A DNA stretch of 19,126 nt from Stenotrophomonas sp. (GCA_003484865.1 DMZT01000463.1:1-19126), one strand, 5' to 3'. Numbered from the stretch's first letter, positions 8,008 through 15,098 are shown. The notes: generated by a model from the letters alone, not told the origin. Numbers and translations are program-made.

Positions 8008-8894
8008 GCCGTATTGCATTCATCGGGTTGGGCAACATGGGTGGCCCGATGGCCGCCAACCTGGCCAAGGCTGGTCACGCCGTGCGCGTGTTCGATCTGG
8101 TGCCCGCCGCCGTGCAGGCCGCCGTCGATGCCGGCGCCACCGCCGCCAGCTCGGCGCTGGATACGCTGACCGACGCCGAGATCGTCATTTCGATGCTGCC
8201 GGCCAGCCGCCACGTGGAAGGGGTCTACCTCGGTGATGATGGCCTGCTGGCCGATATCCCGGGTGGCGCGCTGATCATCGATTGCAGCACCATCGCCCCG
8301 GCCACCGCCCGCAAGGTCGCCGAAGCGGCCGCGGCGCGTGGCCTGCAGATGCTGGATGCCCCGGTGTCCGGCGGTACCGCAGGTGCCCAGGCCGGCACGC
8401 TGACCTTCATCGTCGGCGGCGAAGCCGAGGCGCTGGAGCGTGCGCGCCCGCTGCTGCAGGCAATGGGCAAGAACATCTTCCACGTCGGTGCCAGCGGTGC
8501 CGGCCAGGTCGCCAAGCTGTGCAACAACATGGCGCTGGGCGTGATCATGGCGGTGACCGGTGAATCGATCGCGCTGGGCGTCGCGCACGGGCTGGACCCG
8601 AAGGTGCTCTCGCAGATGATGGCGGTCAGTACCGGCCGCAGCTGGGCCACCGAAGTGTGCAACCCGTGGCCGGGCGTGCTGGAAAACGCCCCGGCCTCGC
8701 GCGGCTACAGCGGCGGTTTCGGCAGCGATTTGATGCTCAAGGACATGGGCCTGGCGGTGGAAGCAGCGATGAGTGTCGGTGCCTCGATCCCGCTGGGCGA
8801 GCTGGCCCGCAACCTGTATTCGATGAATCACCAGGCCGGTCGCGGCAAGCTGGATTTCTCCAGCGTGGTGCAACTGATCACGCACGACAAGTAG
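8004..8894 (+). CDS. mmsB: 3-hydroxyisobutyrate dehydrogenase
   Basis: This 296-residue beta-hydroxyacid dehydrogenase oxidises 3-hydroxyisobutyrate to methylmalonate semialdehyde with NAD+, supplying MmsA's substrate. It starts with the Rossmann motif IAFIGLGNMGGPMA (GxGxMG near residues 8-13). The substrate-binding signature DAPVSGGTAGA follows. The catalytic lysine in GAGQVAKLCNN is Lys171, and GSDLMLKDMGLA near the C-terminus is typical of the family. A good Shine-Dalgarno, AAAGGAG, at 7991-7997 lies inside the end of the previous gene. The start overlaps the previous stop by four bases. It is the last operon gene: a SMAG repeat begins three bases after its TAG and a strong terminator lies about 140 bases on. 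Confidence 0.95.
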   Translation: MSRIAFIGLGNMGGPMAANLAKAGHAVRVFDLVPAAVQAAVDAGATAASSALDTLTDAEIVISMLPASRHVEGVYLGDDGLLADIPGGALIIDCSTIAPATARKVAEAAAARGLQMLDAPVSGGTAGAQAGTLTFIVGGEAEALERARPLLQAMGKNIFHVGASGAGQVAKLCNNMALGVIMAVTGESIALGVAHGLDPKVLSQMMAVSTGRSWATEVCNPWPGVLENAPASRGYSGGFGSDLMLKDMGLAVEAAMSVGASIPLGELARNLYSMNHQAGRGKLDFSSVVQLITHDK

Positions 8895-8897
8895 CGG

Positions 8898-8922
8898 GTA
8901 GTGCCGGCCGCTGGCCGGCAAC
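8898..8922 (+). repeat. SMAG-type GTAG palindromic repeat
   Basis: GTAG at 8898-8901 is followed by a perfect 8-bp stem (8902-8909 with 8913-8920) around loop GCT, ending in AAC. It starts three bases after the mmsB stop. Confidence 0.85.
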
Positions 8923-8957
8923 TTCACTATCGAAACCGGCGACATCCGGCTTCACCG

Positions 8958-8985
8958 GTAGGCAACGACCGTTGGTCGTTGCAAC
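8958..8985 (+). repeat. SMAG-type GTAG palindromic repeat, second copy
   Basis: GTAG at 8958-8961 is followed by a perfect 9-bp stem (8962-8970 with 8974-8982) around loop GTT. It has the same orientation as the copy at 8898, 35 bases further on, so the two make a head-to-tail dimer. Confidence 0.85.
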
Positions 8986-9034
8986 GGAACAAGATGCATC
9001 CCATGGGTACGCCCACGGGATCCACCGCGGTGGG

Positions 9035-9080
9035 ATGGGCGGTTGCCAGACGTTCGCGTCAGGCAGCCGCCCATTTTTTT
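9035..9080 (+). terminator. Strong intrinsic terminator of the valine operon with a UUCG cap
   Basis: A 13-bp stem pairs ATGGGCGGTTGCC (9035-9047) with GGCAGCCGCCCAT (9062-9074), with one U-G pair. An A-A mismatch follows, then GACG-TTCG-CGTC, a 4-bp stem with a UUCG tetraloop. Seven T's at 9074-9080 follow. Only the plus strand has the T-run, so it ends mmsB transcripts. It overlaps the last codons of the convergent lipoprotein gene. Confidence 0.85.
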
Positions 9081-9868
9081 ATCGGGTCACTCGCCGTCGA
9101 CGGCGCGCGCGGCAAGTCCCGGCAGCGTGCCTGCATATGCTCGCCACCGGGTGTGCCGGCACGGATCTCCCCGTCCTGCAACCACCCGTAGATTTCGCGC
9201 CGCACGCGATACGCCGCATCGGCTGACTCGACCACGTCTGTATTGTCGCTGGCGAGCGGGGCACCCGGCAGCGCAGCCTCCGGGATCCTGCCCAGGACCG
9301 CCAGCTGCGTGCACAGACCGGCGTAGTAGGCAGTGCGCTCGTCAACTGCACCGCGATCACCCGCGGCGAAGCCCAGGGCGTGGAAGGTTTCATGCGCGAC
9401 CAGGTCCACGAGGTTGGCCTCGGTCCGCGCGCGCGATTCGTACACGCGCATGGCCAAGGTCAGATGCGGCACGCGGAAGCGCAGCGATCGGGTGCGCAGG
9501 TTCAGGCGCGTTCCGTGGGGCACGAGCAGTGCCGTATAGGCCGCGCGTCGCTCGGGATACCACTGCTGCGCGTGGCGTGCAGCGGCATCGATCAGGGCGC
9601 AGGCATCGGTCGCCGGCAGGGTCGCCGGCGGATAGGCCGCGATCCGGATGCGGGTTGCCGCGTCAGGGCAGGCGTAGGTCTCTGGCAGCCCGGGTGCAGC
9701 CGTGCCGGGCAGATACAGATCGGTCACCACGTGCACGAACCCGGCGCCGCCGAAGAGAGACAGCGCGTTCATCCCGTTCGAGGCGATCGCCTCGGGTGGC
9801 GCGATGGGAGCGGTAGCGCAGCCCCCCAGAAAACCGCTGAGCAACAGCGCGGCCAGAATCCTGTGCAT
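9059..9868 (-). CDS. Putative lipoprotein with an HExxH metallopeptidase-like motif
   Basis: A 269-residue product. The N-terminus is a lipoprotein signal: a short positive start, a hydrophobic core, then the lipobox FLGGC with Cys17 as the lipidated residue. This fixes the start at ATG 9868. Residues 159-167, HETFHALGF, form a zinc-protease-type HExxH motif in a helix-like context (VDLVAHETFHALGF). DERTAYYAGL, about 20 residues later, could supply a third ligand. I do not recognise the family. The protein probably sits in the inner or outer membrane facing the periplasm, and protease activity is only inferred. It lies downstream of ohr on the same strand, 86 bases away with a hairpin between, so co-transcription is possible. 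The two C-terminal Lys codons fall in the T-run of the opposite-strand terminator. Confidence 0.75.
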   Translation of the reverse strand: MHRILAALLLSGFLGGCATAPIAPPEAIASNGMNALSLFGGAGFVHVVTDLYLPGTAAPGLPETYACPDAATRIRIAAYPPATLPATDACALIDAAARHAQQWYPERRAAYTALLVPHGTRLNLRTRSLRFRVPHLTLAMRVYESRARTEANLVDLVAHETFHALGFAAGDRGAVDERTAYYAGLCTQLAVLGRIPEAALPGAPLASDNTDVVESADAAYRVRREIYGWLQDGEIRAGTPGGEHMQARCRDLPRAPSTASDPIKKWAAA

Positions 9869-9905
9869 GTCCGTTTGCCAGTGAGGATCGTCTGGCCAGT
9901 CTACG

Positions 9906-9935
9906 GTGGCGACGGGGATGTGTGCCCGTCGCCAC
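9906..9935 (-). other. Hairpin between ohr and the lipoprotein gene
   Basis: A perfect 11-bp stem pairs 9906-9916 with 9925-9935 around an 8-nt loop. It lies just after the ohr stop on the minus strand. No T-run follows on either strand, so it may protect the ohr 3' end or attenuate read-through instead of acting as a full terminator. Confidence 0.5.
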
Positions 9936-9954
9936 GGCAGGTCATGCGGGGGGA

Positions 9955-10380
9955 TCAGACCACCGTCAGCGTCACGTCGATGTTGCCGCGGGTCGCGTTG
10001 GAATACGGGCACACGATGTGCGCCTTCTGCACCAGCGCTTCGACCTGCTCGCGCGGCAGGCCCGGGACCGAGACTTCCAGCGCCACTTCGATGCCGAAGC
10101 CGGTCGGGATCTGGCCGATGCCGACCTTGCCGGTGATCTGCGTTTCAGCCGGCAGGGCGACCTTGGCCTGGCCGGCCACGTACTTCAGCGCGCCCAGGAA
10201 GCAGGCCGAGTAGCCCGCGGCGAACAGCTGCTCCGGGTTGGTGCCCGGGCCGCCCGCACCGCCCAGCTCGCGCGGGGTGGAGAGCTGGATGTCCAGCACG
10301 TTGTCGGAAGAGACGGCGCGGCCGTCGCGGCCGCCGTTGGCAGTGGCCTGGGCGGTATACAGAACGTTGGCAATGGACAT
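9955..10380 (-). CDS. ohr: Organic hydroperoxide resistance protein (OsmC/Ohr family)
   Basis: A 141-residue cytosolic thiol peroxidase that reduces organic and fatty-acid hydroperoxides, in known members using lipoylated proteins as electron donor. The full Ohr signature is present: Arg18, Glu50, peroxidatic Cys60 ([10 protein letters not shown]) and resolving Cys124 ([10 protein letters not shown]). Each is offset by one from the known Xylella enzyme residues Arg19, Glu51, Cys61 and Cys125. The spacing and the CPYSNATRG motif mark Ohr and not OsmC. GGAG just upstream supports the ATG at 10380. The usual neighbour ohrR (MarR-type, peroxide-sensing) is not in the window. Instead an AraC-type regulator is divergent, 110 bases away. 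I saw no obvious OhrR palindrome (TACAATT/AATTGTA type) in that gap. Confidence 0.96.
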   Translation of the reverse strand: MSIANVLYTAQATANGGRDGRAVSSDNVLDIQLSTPRELGGAGGPGTNPEQLFAAGYSACFLGALKYVAGQAKVALPAETQITGKVGIGQIPTGFGIEVALEVSVPGLPREQVEALVQKAHIVCPYSNATRGNIDVTLTVV

Positions 10381-10490
10381 GGGAATCTCCTGCGGAGTGA
10401 AAAGGGTGGGCCAGATGGCAGGTGTACTGTGCGCGCCCGCATCGTACTTGTGGCAACATTTCGTCCAGAAAACTTGATCTGGAGTCCGCC

Positions 10491-11327
10491 ATGGTCGACC
10501 GACTGCAATCCCTGCTGGACCGTTTCGCGGTGTCTGCCGAGGTCTTCCACGCGGGCGCGCTGTGCGGCATCAACGATCTGCCAGCCGACGGCGAGCGCGG
10601 TCAACTGCACCTGATCCGCGAGGGCGATGTACGCGTCGAGCACCCGGATGGCAGCACGCTGCAGATCACCACGCCCAGCGTGCTGCTGTACCCGCGCCCG
10701 CTCGCGCACCGCTTCGTCACCGATGCCACGCGGGGCGCGGATTTCGCGTGCGCCAACCTGCAGTTCGAAGGGGGCGCCAACAACCCGGTCGCCGCTGCGC
10801 TGCCGCCGATCGTGTGCCTGCCGCTGGAGGGCTTGTACGGCGGCCAGCCGGTGCTGTCACTGCTGTTCGAAGAAGCCTTCGCGCAGCGCTGCGGCCGCCA
10901 GGCGCTGCTGGATCGTCTGTTTGAAGTGGTGCTGATCCAGATCCTGCGCGCGCTGATGGAGAGTGGCCAGATCCGCGTCGGCCTGCTCGCCGGCATGGCC
11001 CATCCGCGCCTGCGCCACGCGCTGGTGGCGATGCATGAAGCGCCCGCCGACGAGTGGACGCTGGAGTCGCTCGCGCAGCGCGCCGGCATGTCACGCAGCG
11101 CCTTCGCCGACAGCTTCCGCGACACCATCGGCAGTACGCCCGGTCATTACCTGCAGGGCTGGCGCACCCGCCTGGTGCAGCAGGCGCTGCGCCGCGGCCA
11201 GCCGCTCAAGCGCATCGCCATCGATGTGGGCTACGGTAGCGAAGCGGCGTTGTCGCGCGCGTTCAAAGCGCAGACCGGGCAGTCGCCGCGGCAGTGGAAA
11301 CAGGGCAGTGTGGCCACCGAACGATAA
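10491..11327 (+). CDS. AraC-family transcriptional regulator with N-terminal cupin-like domain
   Basis: A 278-residue product with GGAG (10481-10484) upstream of ATG 10491. Residues about 5-180 look like the Cupin_6-type ligand domain found in many AraC regulators ([15 protein letters not shown] early; [15 protein letters not shown]). The C-terminal about 100 residues hold two helix-turn-helices: [20 protein letters not shown] and [20 protein letters not shown], followed by the typical end TGQSPRQW. The effector is unknown. The gene is divergent from ohr, and such pairs often regulate each other, so a role in ohr or lipid-peroxide response is plausible but unproven. It ends 21 bases before the end of the convergent transporter gene, and I see no terminator in that gap. 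Confidence 0.9.
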   Translation: MVDRLQSLLDRFAVSAEVFHAGALCGINDLPADGERGQLHLIREGDVRVEHPDGSTLQITTPSVLLYPRPLAHRFVTDATRGADFACANLQFEGGANNPVAAALPPIVCLPLEGLYGGQPVLSLLFEEAFAQRCGRQALLDRLFEVVLIQILRALMESGQIRVGLLAGMAHPRLRHALVAMHEAPADEWTLESLAQRAGMSRSAFADSFRDTIGSTPGHYLQGWRTRLVQQALRRGQPLKRIAIDVGYGSEAALSRAFKAQTGQSPRQWKQGSVATER

Positions 11328-11348
11328 CGCGATGCACGCCGACGTCGC

Positions 11349-12350
11349 TCAGATCGCCCACTCCCGATCCGTCGTGAACATGATCGTCAGCCAGCGGTCC
11401 GGCGACTCCTCACCCAGCGCTTCGCCGATCTCATCGCGCAGGCGATCCCATTCGATCAGCGCCCGCGGTGGATCATCGGCGCGCACCACGAAGAACAGCT
11501 CGATCTGCTCACCGCGCCCGACCTTGGCCACGTAGCTGCGGTATTCCAGGAAACCGTGCCTGGCCACTATATCGCGCGCCACCTCGTCCACGTGGGTCTG
11601 CAGATCCAGCGGGGTGATCAGCAGGATGTCCGACAACGCCTGGCGCACCGTGCCCATCGGCGCCACCACCACGAACAGGCAGACCACCAGCAGGATCGCC
11701 GGATCGATGTACGGCACCAGCCACGCCCACTGCGTGCCACCCAGCACATAGCCGCCGACGAAGGCGACCAGATACGCCGCCGACATGCTCGCCGCGACCA
11801 CCCAGTTCTTCGCATCGAGCGCGATGAAGTCCGAGCCGATCGTCCGGTTCGCGCGGCGTACGAACAGTGCCAGGCCGGTTTCGGCCACTATCGAGATCAC
11901 CGCGAACAGGATCGCCGGCCCCAACGCGATCTCGCGTCCGCCGGACATCAGTGCGTCCACCGCATTGACCGCTGCGTACAGGGCGGCACCGATCATCAAC
12001 GTGCCGCTGACCCCGAGCACGATCGGCTCCAGGTGCCAGAAGCCCATGGTGAAGCGCTGGTTCAAGCGCGACTGCAGGGTATCCACGTGGGTCGACAGGC
12101 TGATCAGGCGCACCACCAGCAGCGACAGCCAGGTCATCACCACGTCGATCAAGCCGTAGATGCCGTCGAAGATGATCAGCGAGGAATTGGCGAGCAGGCC
12201 GAAGGCCACCGCGGCGGCAGCCATCGCCAAGGAGGCGGCGATCGACAGGCGCAGGACGCCTTGTTCGGTGGTGGGGTCGAAGCTGGGAAGGCGGAGTGCG
12301 GGCATGGATGCCTGGCGGGGTTGGTGCAGAGCCGCATTGTCTACCGCCAT
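11349..12350 (-). CDS. Cation diffusion facilitator-type membrane transporter, atypical metal site
   Basis: A 333-residue protein. It has about six hydrophobic helices (residues roughly 33-235) and then a soluble C-terminal domain of about 90 residues (THVDEVARDIVARHGF onward), the layout of CDF divalent-metal/proton antiporters. In most CDFs the second and fifth helices carry HxxxD or DxxxD metal ligands. Here helix 2 reads FDGIYGLID, with Tyr at the first ligand place, and the helix 5 region reads ALDAKNWVVAAS, without a second Asp. Metal choice therefore cannot be guessed and transport may differ. It resembles the group annotated as predicted Co/Zn/Cd transporters. ATG 12350 is used; ATG 12305 (318 residues) is also possible, and neither has a good Shine-Dalgarno. 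It lies downstream of the Crp/Fnr gene on the same strand with a 26-base gap, so the two may be co-transcribed. Confidence 0.8.
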   Translation of the reverse strand: MAVDNAALHQPRQASMPALRLPSFDPTTEQGVLRLSIAASLAMAAAAVAFGLLANSSLIIFDGIYGLIDVVMTWLSLLVVRLISLSTHVDTLQSRLNQRFTMGFWHLEPIVLGVSGTLMIGAALYAAVNAVDALMSGGREIALGPAILFAVISIVAETGLALFVRRANRTIGSDFIALDAKNWVVAASMSAAYLVAFVGGYVLGGTQWAWLVPYIDPAILLVVCLFVVVAPMGTVRQALSDILLITPLDLQTHVDEVARDIVARHGFLEYRSYVAKVGRGEQIELFFVVRADDPPRALIEWDRLRDEIGEALGEESPDRWLTIMFTTDREWAI

Positions 12351-12376
12351 GGTTGCACGTGTGTACTGCCAGCGCG

Positions 12377-13015
12377 CTATCGCGCGCGGGCGAGCTGCTC
12401 AAGCCCCGCCAGATCCACAATGTCGATCCTGCCGTATCCCACGCGGATCAGGCCTTGCCGCGACCATTGCGCAAGCTGTCGGTTCACCGTTGGCCTGGAT
12501 ACGCCGAGCTGCGTCGCCAGCATTTCTTGAGAAAGGCGCAGCGCGCTGGACCCGGAGTGGGGAAAGTGGCCGATCACGGTGCGCGCCAGCCGGCATTCGA
12601 AGGATCGAAGGGTGGTGTCCTCGATCCATTCAATCGTCTGGCGATAGCGCGTGCAGACGAGTTGGCAGACGGCAAGAAGTGCCTCGTTATCCGACCGTAT
12701 CAAGGCATGAAATGCAGTTGCCGTAACGGTCGCAATGCGGCATTCGCCATGAGCGACGGCGGTAAAGGCGCGGGCCTTCGCATCCAGAAGCGGTGCCTCG
12801 CCAAACCACTGGGAGGGTCCCAGAACGGCGACCAGCCGGTGATCCATCGCCTCACCTTCAACACCGACGCGGACGCATCCCTCAAGAACACCGAACATGG
12901 CGGCCGGGCGGGAGCCCTGCTCGAACAGTGGCTGCCCGTCCTTCAGTCTTCGCATTACCGATGCGGCTTTGAACCGCTCGGCGATGTGGCTGGGGAGAGT
13001 GCCATCGGCTTGCAT
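12377..13015 (-). CDS. Crp/Fnr-family transcriptional regulator
   Basis: A 212-residue protein from ATG 13015; a TTG at 13036 would add seven residues. The N-terminal cyclic-nucleotide-binding beta-roll spans about residues 15-115 and keeps a recognisable phosphate-cassette-like segment, WFGEAPLLDAKARAFTAVA, so nucleotide binding is possible. There is no Fnr-type N-terminal Cys cluster, so oxygen sensing through Fe-S is unlikely. The C-terminal winged helix reads LSQEMLATQLGVSRPTVNRQ. It is divergent from the membrane-protein gene at 13110 (94-base gap) and upstream of the transporter gene on its own strand. Its likely targets are one or both neighbours, which is an inference from position. 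No recognisable TTGAT-N4-ATCAA or CRP palindrome was seen in the gap. Confidence 0.88.
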   Translation of the reverse strand: MQADGTLPSHIAERFKAASVMRRLKDGQPLFEQGSRPAAMFGVLEGCVRVGVEGEAMDHRLVAVLGPSQWFGEAPLLDAKARAFTAVAHGECRIATVTATAFHALIRSDNEALLAVCQLVCTRYRQTIEWIEDTTLRSFECRLARTVIGHFPHSGSSALRLSQEMLATQLGVSRPTVNRQLAQWSRQGLIRVGYGRIDIVDLAGLEQLARAR

Positions 13016-13109
13016 CGTTGGAATCCAGTCGGCCAATTGTTCAAGATTTACAGTTTAGACCACGCCTGGCGAGCATCATCTGCGCATCGGATAGAGCAGG
13101 AGGTGATTC

Positions 13110-13790
13110 ATGTACGTAGGCCACTTCGCGATTGGTTTAGCCTTGAAGGCGCGATTTCCAAAGATCCCCACGCTGCCCCTGCTGATGGGGGTGGGATTCC
13201 TGGACATCCTCGATGGCCTCTTCATCATTCTCGGCTGGAACCACGTAACGCCCAACCTGCTGGCGGGCCCCTATCTGTTCTTTGATCTGACCTTCATCGA
13301 CTGGGACCATTCGCTCGCCGCCGCGCTGCTGTGGTCCTGCGTCTGGGGCGCGTTTTTCCTCAACGACAAGCGGGTCGCTGCATTCGCCTTCGTCGCCTGC
13401 TTCTCGCATTTCCTCGCGGATTGGCCGATGCATAACGCCGATCTGGCCCTCTATCCCTTCTCGACCCTGCATCTGGGCATGGGGATGTGGGGGAGGCTGG
13501 GCACGATGTCCTGGATCATCGAAGGGCTGTTCGTCGCGGTACTTGCAGGCTATGCGTACCTGTCGAGCATGCGCCGGGGCGTCGACCTGCGCTGGCCGAT
13601 GGTGGTGATGGCGCTCGCTTTCATCAACCTCTCGCCGTGGTTGTCGCCCATGAAGCATGTCGCCACGCTGGGCCAACCGTCTGCCACGCTTGTTCACGGC
13701 GCGCTGGTCACTGCCGGGTTCCTGATTCCCGGTGCCTTGTTGACGTGGCTGATCAACAAGGCAGAGCGAAAGGGTGCCGCAGCGCACTAA
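13110..13790 (+). CDS. Six-helix membrane protein, YdjM-like putative metal-dependent hydrolase
   Basis: A 226-residue integral membrane protein with about six hydrophobic segments. It has a near-perfect Shine-Dalgarno, AGGAGGTGA, just upstream of ATG 13110, so it is probably well translated once transcribed. The His/Asp pattern recalls the LexA-binding inner-membrane hydrolase-like family (YdjM type). It has GHFAIGL (His5) at the start, LDILDG (Asp32, Asp35), DWDHSLAAALL (His67) and FSHFLADWPMHN (His100, Asp104, His108). The family has no well-defined biochemical role, so no reaction is claimed. It is divergent from the Crp/Fnr gene and ends 61 bases before dusA. Codon use looks somewhat less GC-rich than in neighbours such as mmsB, judged by eye. 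Confidence 0.75.
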   Translation: MYVGHFAIGLALKARFPKIPTLPLLMGVGFLDILDGLFIILGWNHVTPNLLAGPYLFFDLTFIDWDHSLAAALLWSCVWGAFFLNDKRVAAFAFVACFSHFLADWPMHNADLALYPFSTLHLGMGMWGRLGTMSWIIEGLFVAVLAGYAYLSSMRRGVDLRWPMVVMALAFINLSPWLSPMKHVATLGQPSATLVHGALVTAGFLIPGALLTWLINKAERKGAAAH

Positions 13791-13851
13791 GGGCAGCATT
13801 CATCGGAAGCGGGTAAACTATTGATTGCGCTGGCAATGCCAGTGAATCCAG

Positions 13852-14886
13852 ATGCGCCTGCAGCCGATGACCACCCAGCCCGCCACCGACGCCGCCGCGC
13901 GTTACGCCGCCTCCCTGCGCCTGTCCGTCGCCCCCATGATGGACTGGACGGACCGCCATTGCCGGTACTTCCACCGGTTGCTGGCACCGGGCGCACGGCT
14001 GTACACCGAGATGGTGCACGCCAACGCGGTGATCCACGGCGACCGTGAGCGTCTGCTGGGCTTCGACGGCAGCGAGCATCCGCTCGCGCTGCAGCTCGGT
14101 GGCAGCGATCCGGCCCTGCTGGCCCAAGCCGCGCGCATCGCGCAGGAGTGGGGCTACGACGAGGTCAACCTCAACTGCGGCTGCCCCTCCGATCGGGTCC
14201 AGGCCGGGCGCTTCGGTGCCTGCCTGATGCGCGAGCCGGCCTTGGTGGCCGAGTGCGTGGGCGCGATGGTCGCCGCGGTGGACATCCCCGTCACGGTCAA
14301 GTGCCGCTTGGGCGTGGATGACGACAACGACTACGAAACCTTCCTGAACTTCGTCGATCAATCGGCCAACGCCGGCAGCGCGATGTTCGTGGTGCATGCC
14401 CGCAATGCGTGGCTGAAGGGCCTTTCGCCGAAGGAAAACCGCGAAGTGCCGCCGCTGCGCTACGACTGGGCGCACCGGCTCAAGGCCGACCGCCCTCAGT
14501 TGCAGATCGTCCTCAACGGCGGCCTGGCTACGGTCGAGGCCGCGCAGGCCCAGTTGCCGGCGCTGGATGGGGTGATGCTGGGCCGTGCGGCCTACCACGA
14601 CCCCTACGTGCTGCATCAGCTGGAGTCCGCCCAGACCGGTGCACCGCTGCAGTCACGCGAGGCGCTGCTGCGCGCCATGCAGCCCTACATCGAGGCCCAG
14701 CTGGCCCGTGGGCTGGCGCTCAAGCACATCACCCGCCACCTGCTGGGCCTGTTCCACGGCCAGCCGGGCGGGCGCGCCTTCCGCCAGATCCTGAGCGAAG
14801 GCTCGCACCGCGTCGGGGCCGACTGGAACCTGATCGAGCAGGCGCTGGCGGTGACCCGTGCCCAGGCCGAGCGCGTCGCGGCGTGA
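13852..14886 (+). CDS. dusA: tRNA-dihydrouridine(20/20a) synthase
   Basis: A 344-residue FMN enzyme that reduces U20/U20a in the tRNA D-loop with NADPH. The TIM-barrel Dus signatures are clear: SVAPMMDWTDRHCRYF at the start, NLNCGCPSDRVQ with catalytic Cys111, GRFGACLM, VKCRLGVDD, FVVHARNAWLKGLSPKENRE, and ILNGG-like VLNGGLAT. GCPSDRVQxGxFGACLM is specific to DusA as opposed to DusB or DusC. ATG 13852 is used. ATG 13867 (339 residues) is also possible, and neither has a strong Shine-Dalgarno. The gene looks intact. The 5' end of dusA is a known integration site for some phages and islands; nothing integrated is visible here. Confidence 0.95.
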   Translation: MRLQPMTTQPATDAAARYAASLRLSVAPMMDWTDRHCRYFHRLLAPGARLYTEMVHANAVIHGDRERLLGFDGSEHPLALQLGGSDPALLAQAARIAQEWGYDEVNLNCGCPSDRVQAGRFGACLMREPALVAECVGAMVAAVDIPVTVKCRLGVDDDNDYETFLNFVDQSANAGSAMFVVHARNAWLKGLSPKENREVPPLRYDWAHRLKADRPQLQIVLNGGLATVEAAQAQLPALDGVMLGRAAYHDPYVLHQLESAQTGAPLQSREALLRAMQPYIEAQLARGLALKHITRHLLGLFHGQPGGRAFRQILSEGSHRVGADWNLIEQALAVTRAQAERVAA

Positions 14887-14895
14887 GCCGCGTCA

Positions 14896-14914
14896 CCTTG
14901 TCAGCTTGACAAGG
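14896..14914 (+). other. Hairpin after dusA, possible weak terminator
   Basis: CCTTGTCA (14896-14903) pairs perfectly with TGACAAGG (14907-14914) around a 3-nt loop, ten bases after the dusA stop. The following ACCCCGG has no T-run, so termination would be weak or Rho-assisted. Confidence 0.45.
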
Positions 14915-14933
14915 ACCCCGGTTTAGCCGCCAA

Positions 14934-14951
14934 TGTTCACTTAGATGAACA
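14934..14951. promoter_or_regulatory. Inverted repeat TGTTCA-N6-TGAACA, operator-like
   Basis: TGTTCA (14934-14939) and TGAACA (14946-14951) form a perfect 6-bp dyad with a 6-bp spacer in the dusA/PepSY intergenic region. The size fits a dimeric regulator site. The binder is unknown. Confidence 0.35.
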
Positions 14952-15005
14952 AAGCGGGGAGGCAGGCGGAAAAGTTCAGACCGGATTCACTGGCTAAAAC
15001 CAAGA

Positions 15006-15026
15006 ATTCGCTAAAGATTCGTAAAG
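15006..15026. promoter_or_regulatory. Tandem ATTCG(c)TAAAG repeat upstream of the PepSY-phoPQ genes
   Basis: ATTCGCTAAAG (15006-15016) is followed at once by ATTCGTAAAG (15017-15026). A degenerate third copy, ATTC...TAAAA, lies at 14985-14999. On the minus strand this gives two TTTA blocks one helical turn apart, as in OmpR/PhoP-type boxes. It lies about 40 bases upstream of the predicted -35. Function is inferred. Confidence 0.35.
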
Positions 15027-15062
15027 CGCCGGCCCAGGCTGGCGGTTGCCGATTCACAACTT

Positions 15063-15091
15063 TTGAACGTTTAGCCGCGCTCCGCTAGGAT
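15063..15091 (+). promoter_or_regulatory. Predicted sigma-70 promoter directly in front of the PepSY-like gene
   Basis: TTGAAC (15063-15068), a 17-bp spacer and TAGGAT (15086-15091) fit a sigma-70 promoter with four of six matches in each box. The ATG at 15099 begins seven bases after the -10, where transcription would be expected to start. The spacer begins with GTTTAGCCGC, which also occurs at 14921-14930. Confidence 0.5.
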
Positions 15092-15098
15092 CAGACCG

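Noticed and set aside
4836..8945. Long minus-strand open frames opposite the valine operon genes
   Set aside because: They mirror the codon structure of well-supported genes on the plus strand, are His/Arg/Ala-rich and match no protein family.
9022..9033. 12-bp palindrome CCACCGCGGTGG
   Set aside because: It is part of a GC-rich stretch just before the terminator, and nothing ties it to a regulator. Chance or a decayed repeat is as likely.
9043..9816. Plus-strand open frame opposite the lipoprotein gene
   Set aside because: The translation is Arg/Pro/Ser-rich without domains, while the minus strand has a signal peptide, lipobox and HExxH.
13921..13950. dusA integration site occupied by a mobile element
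   Set aside because: The core region is intact and no integrase, tRNA-like duplication or phage gene lies on either side within the window.
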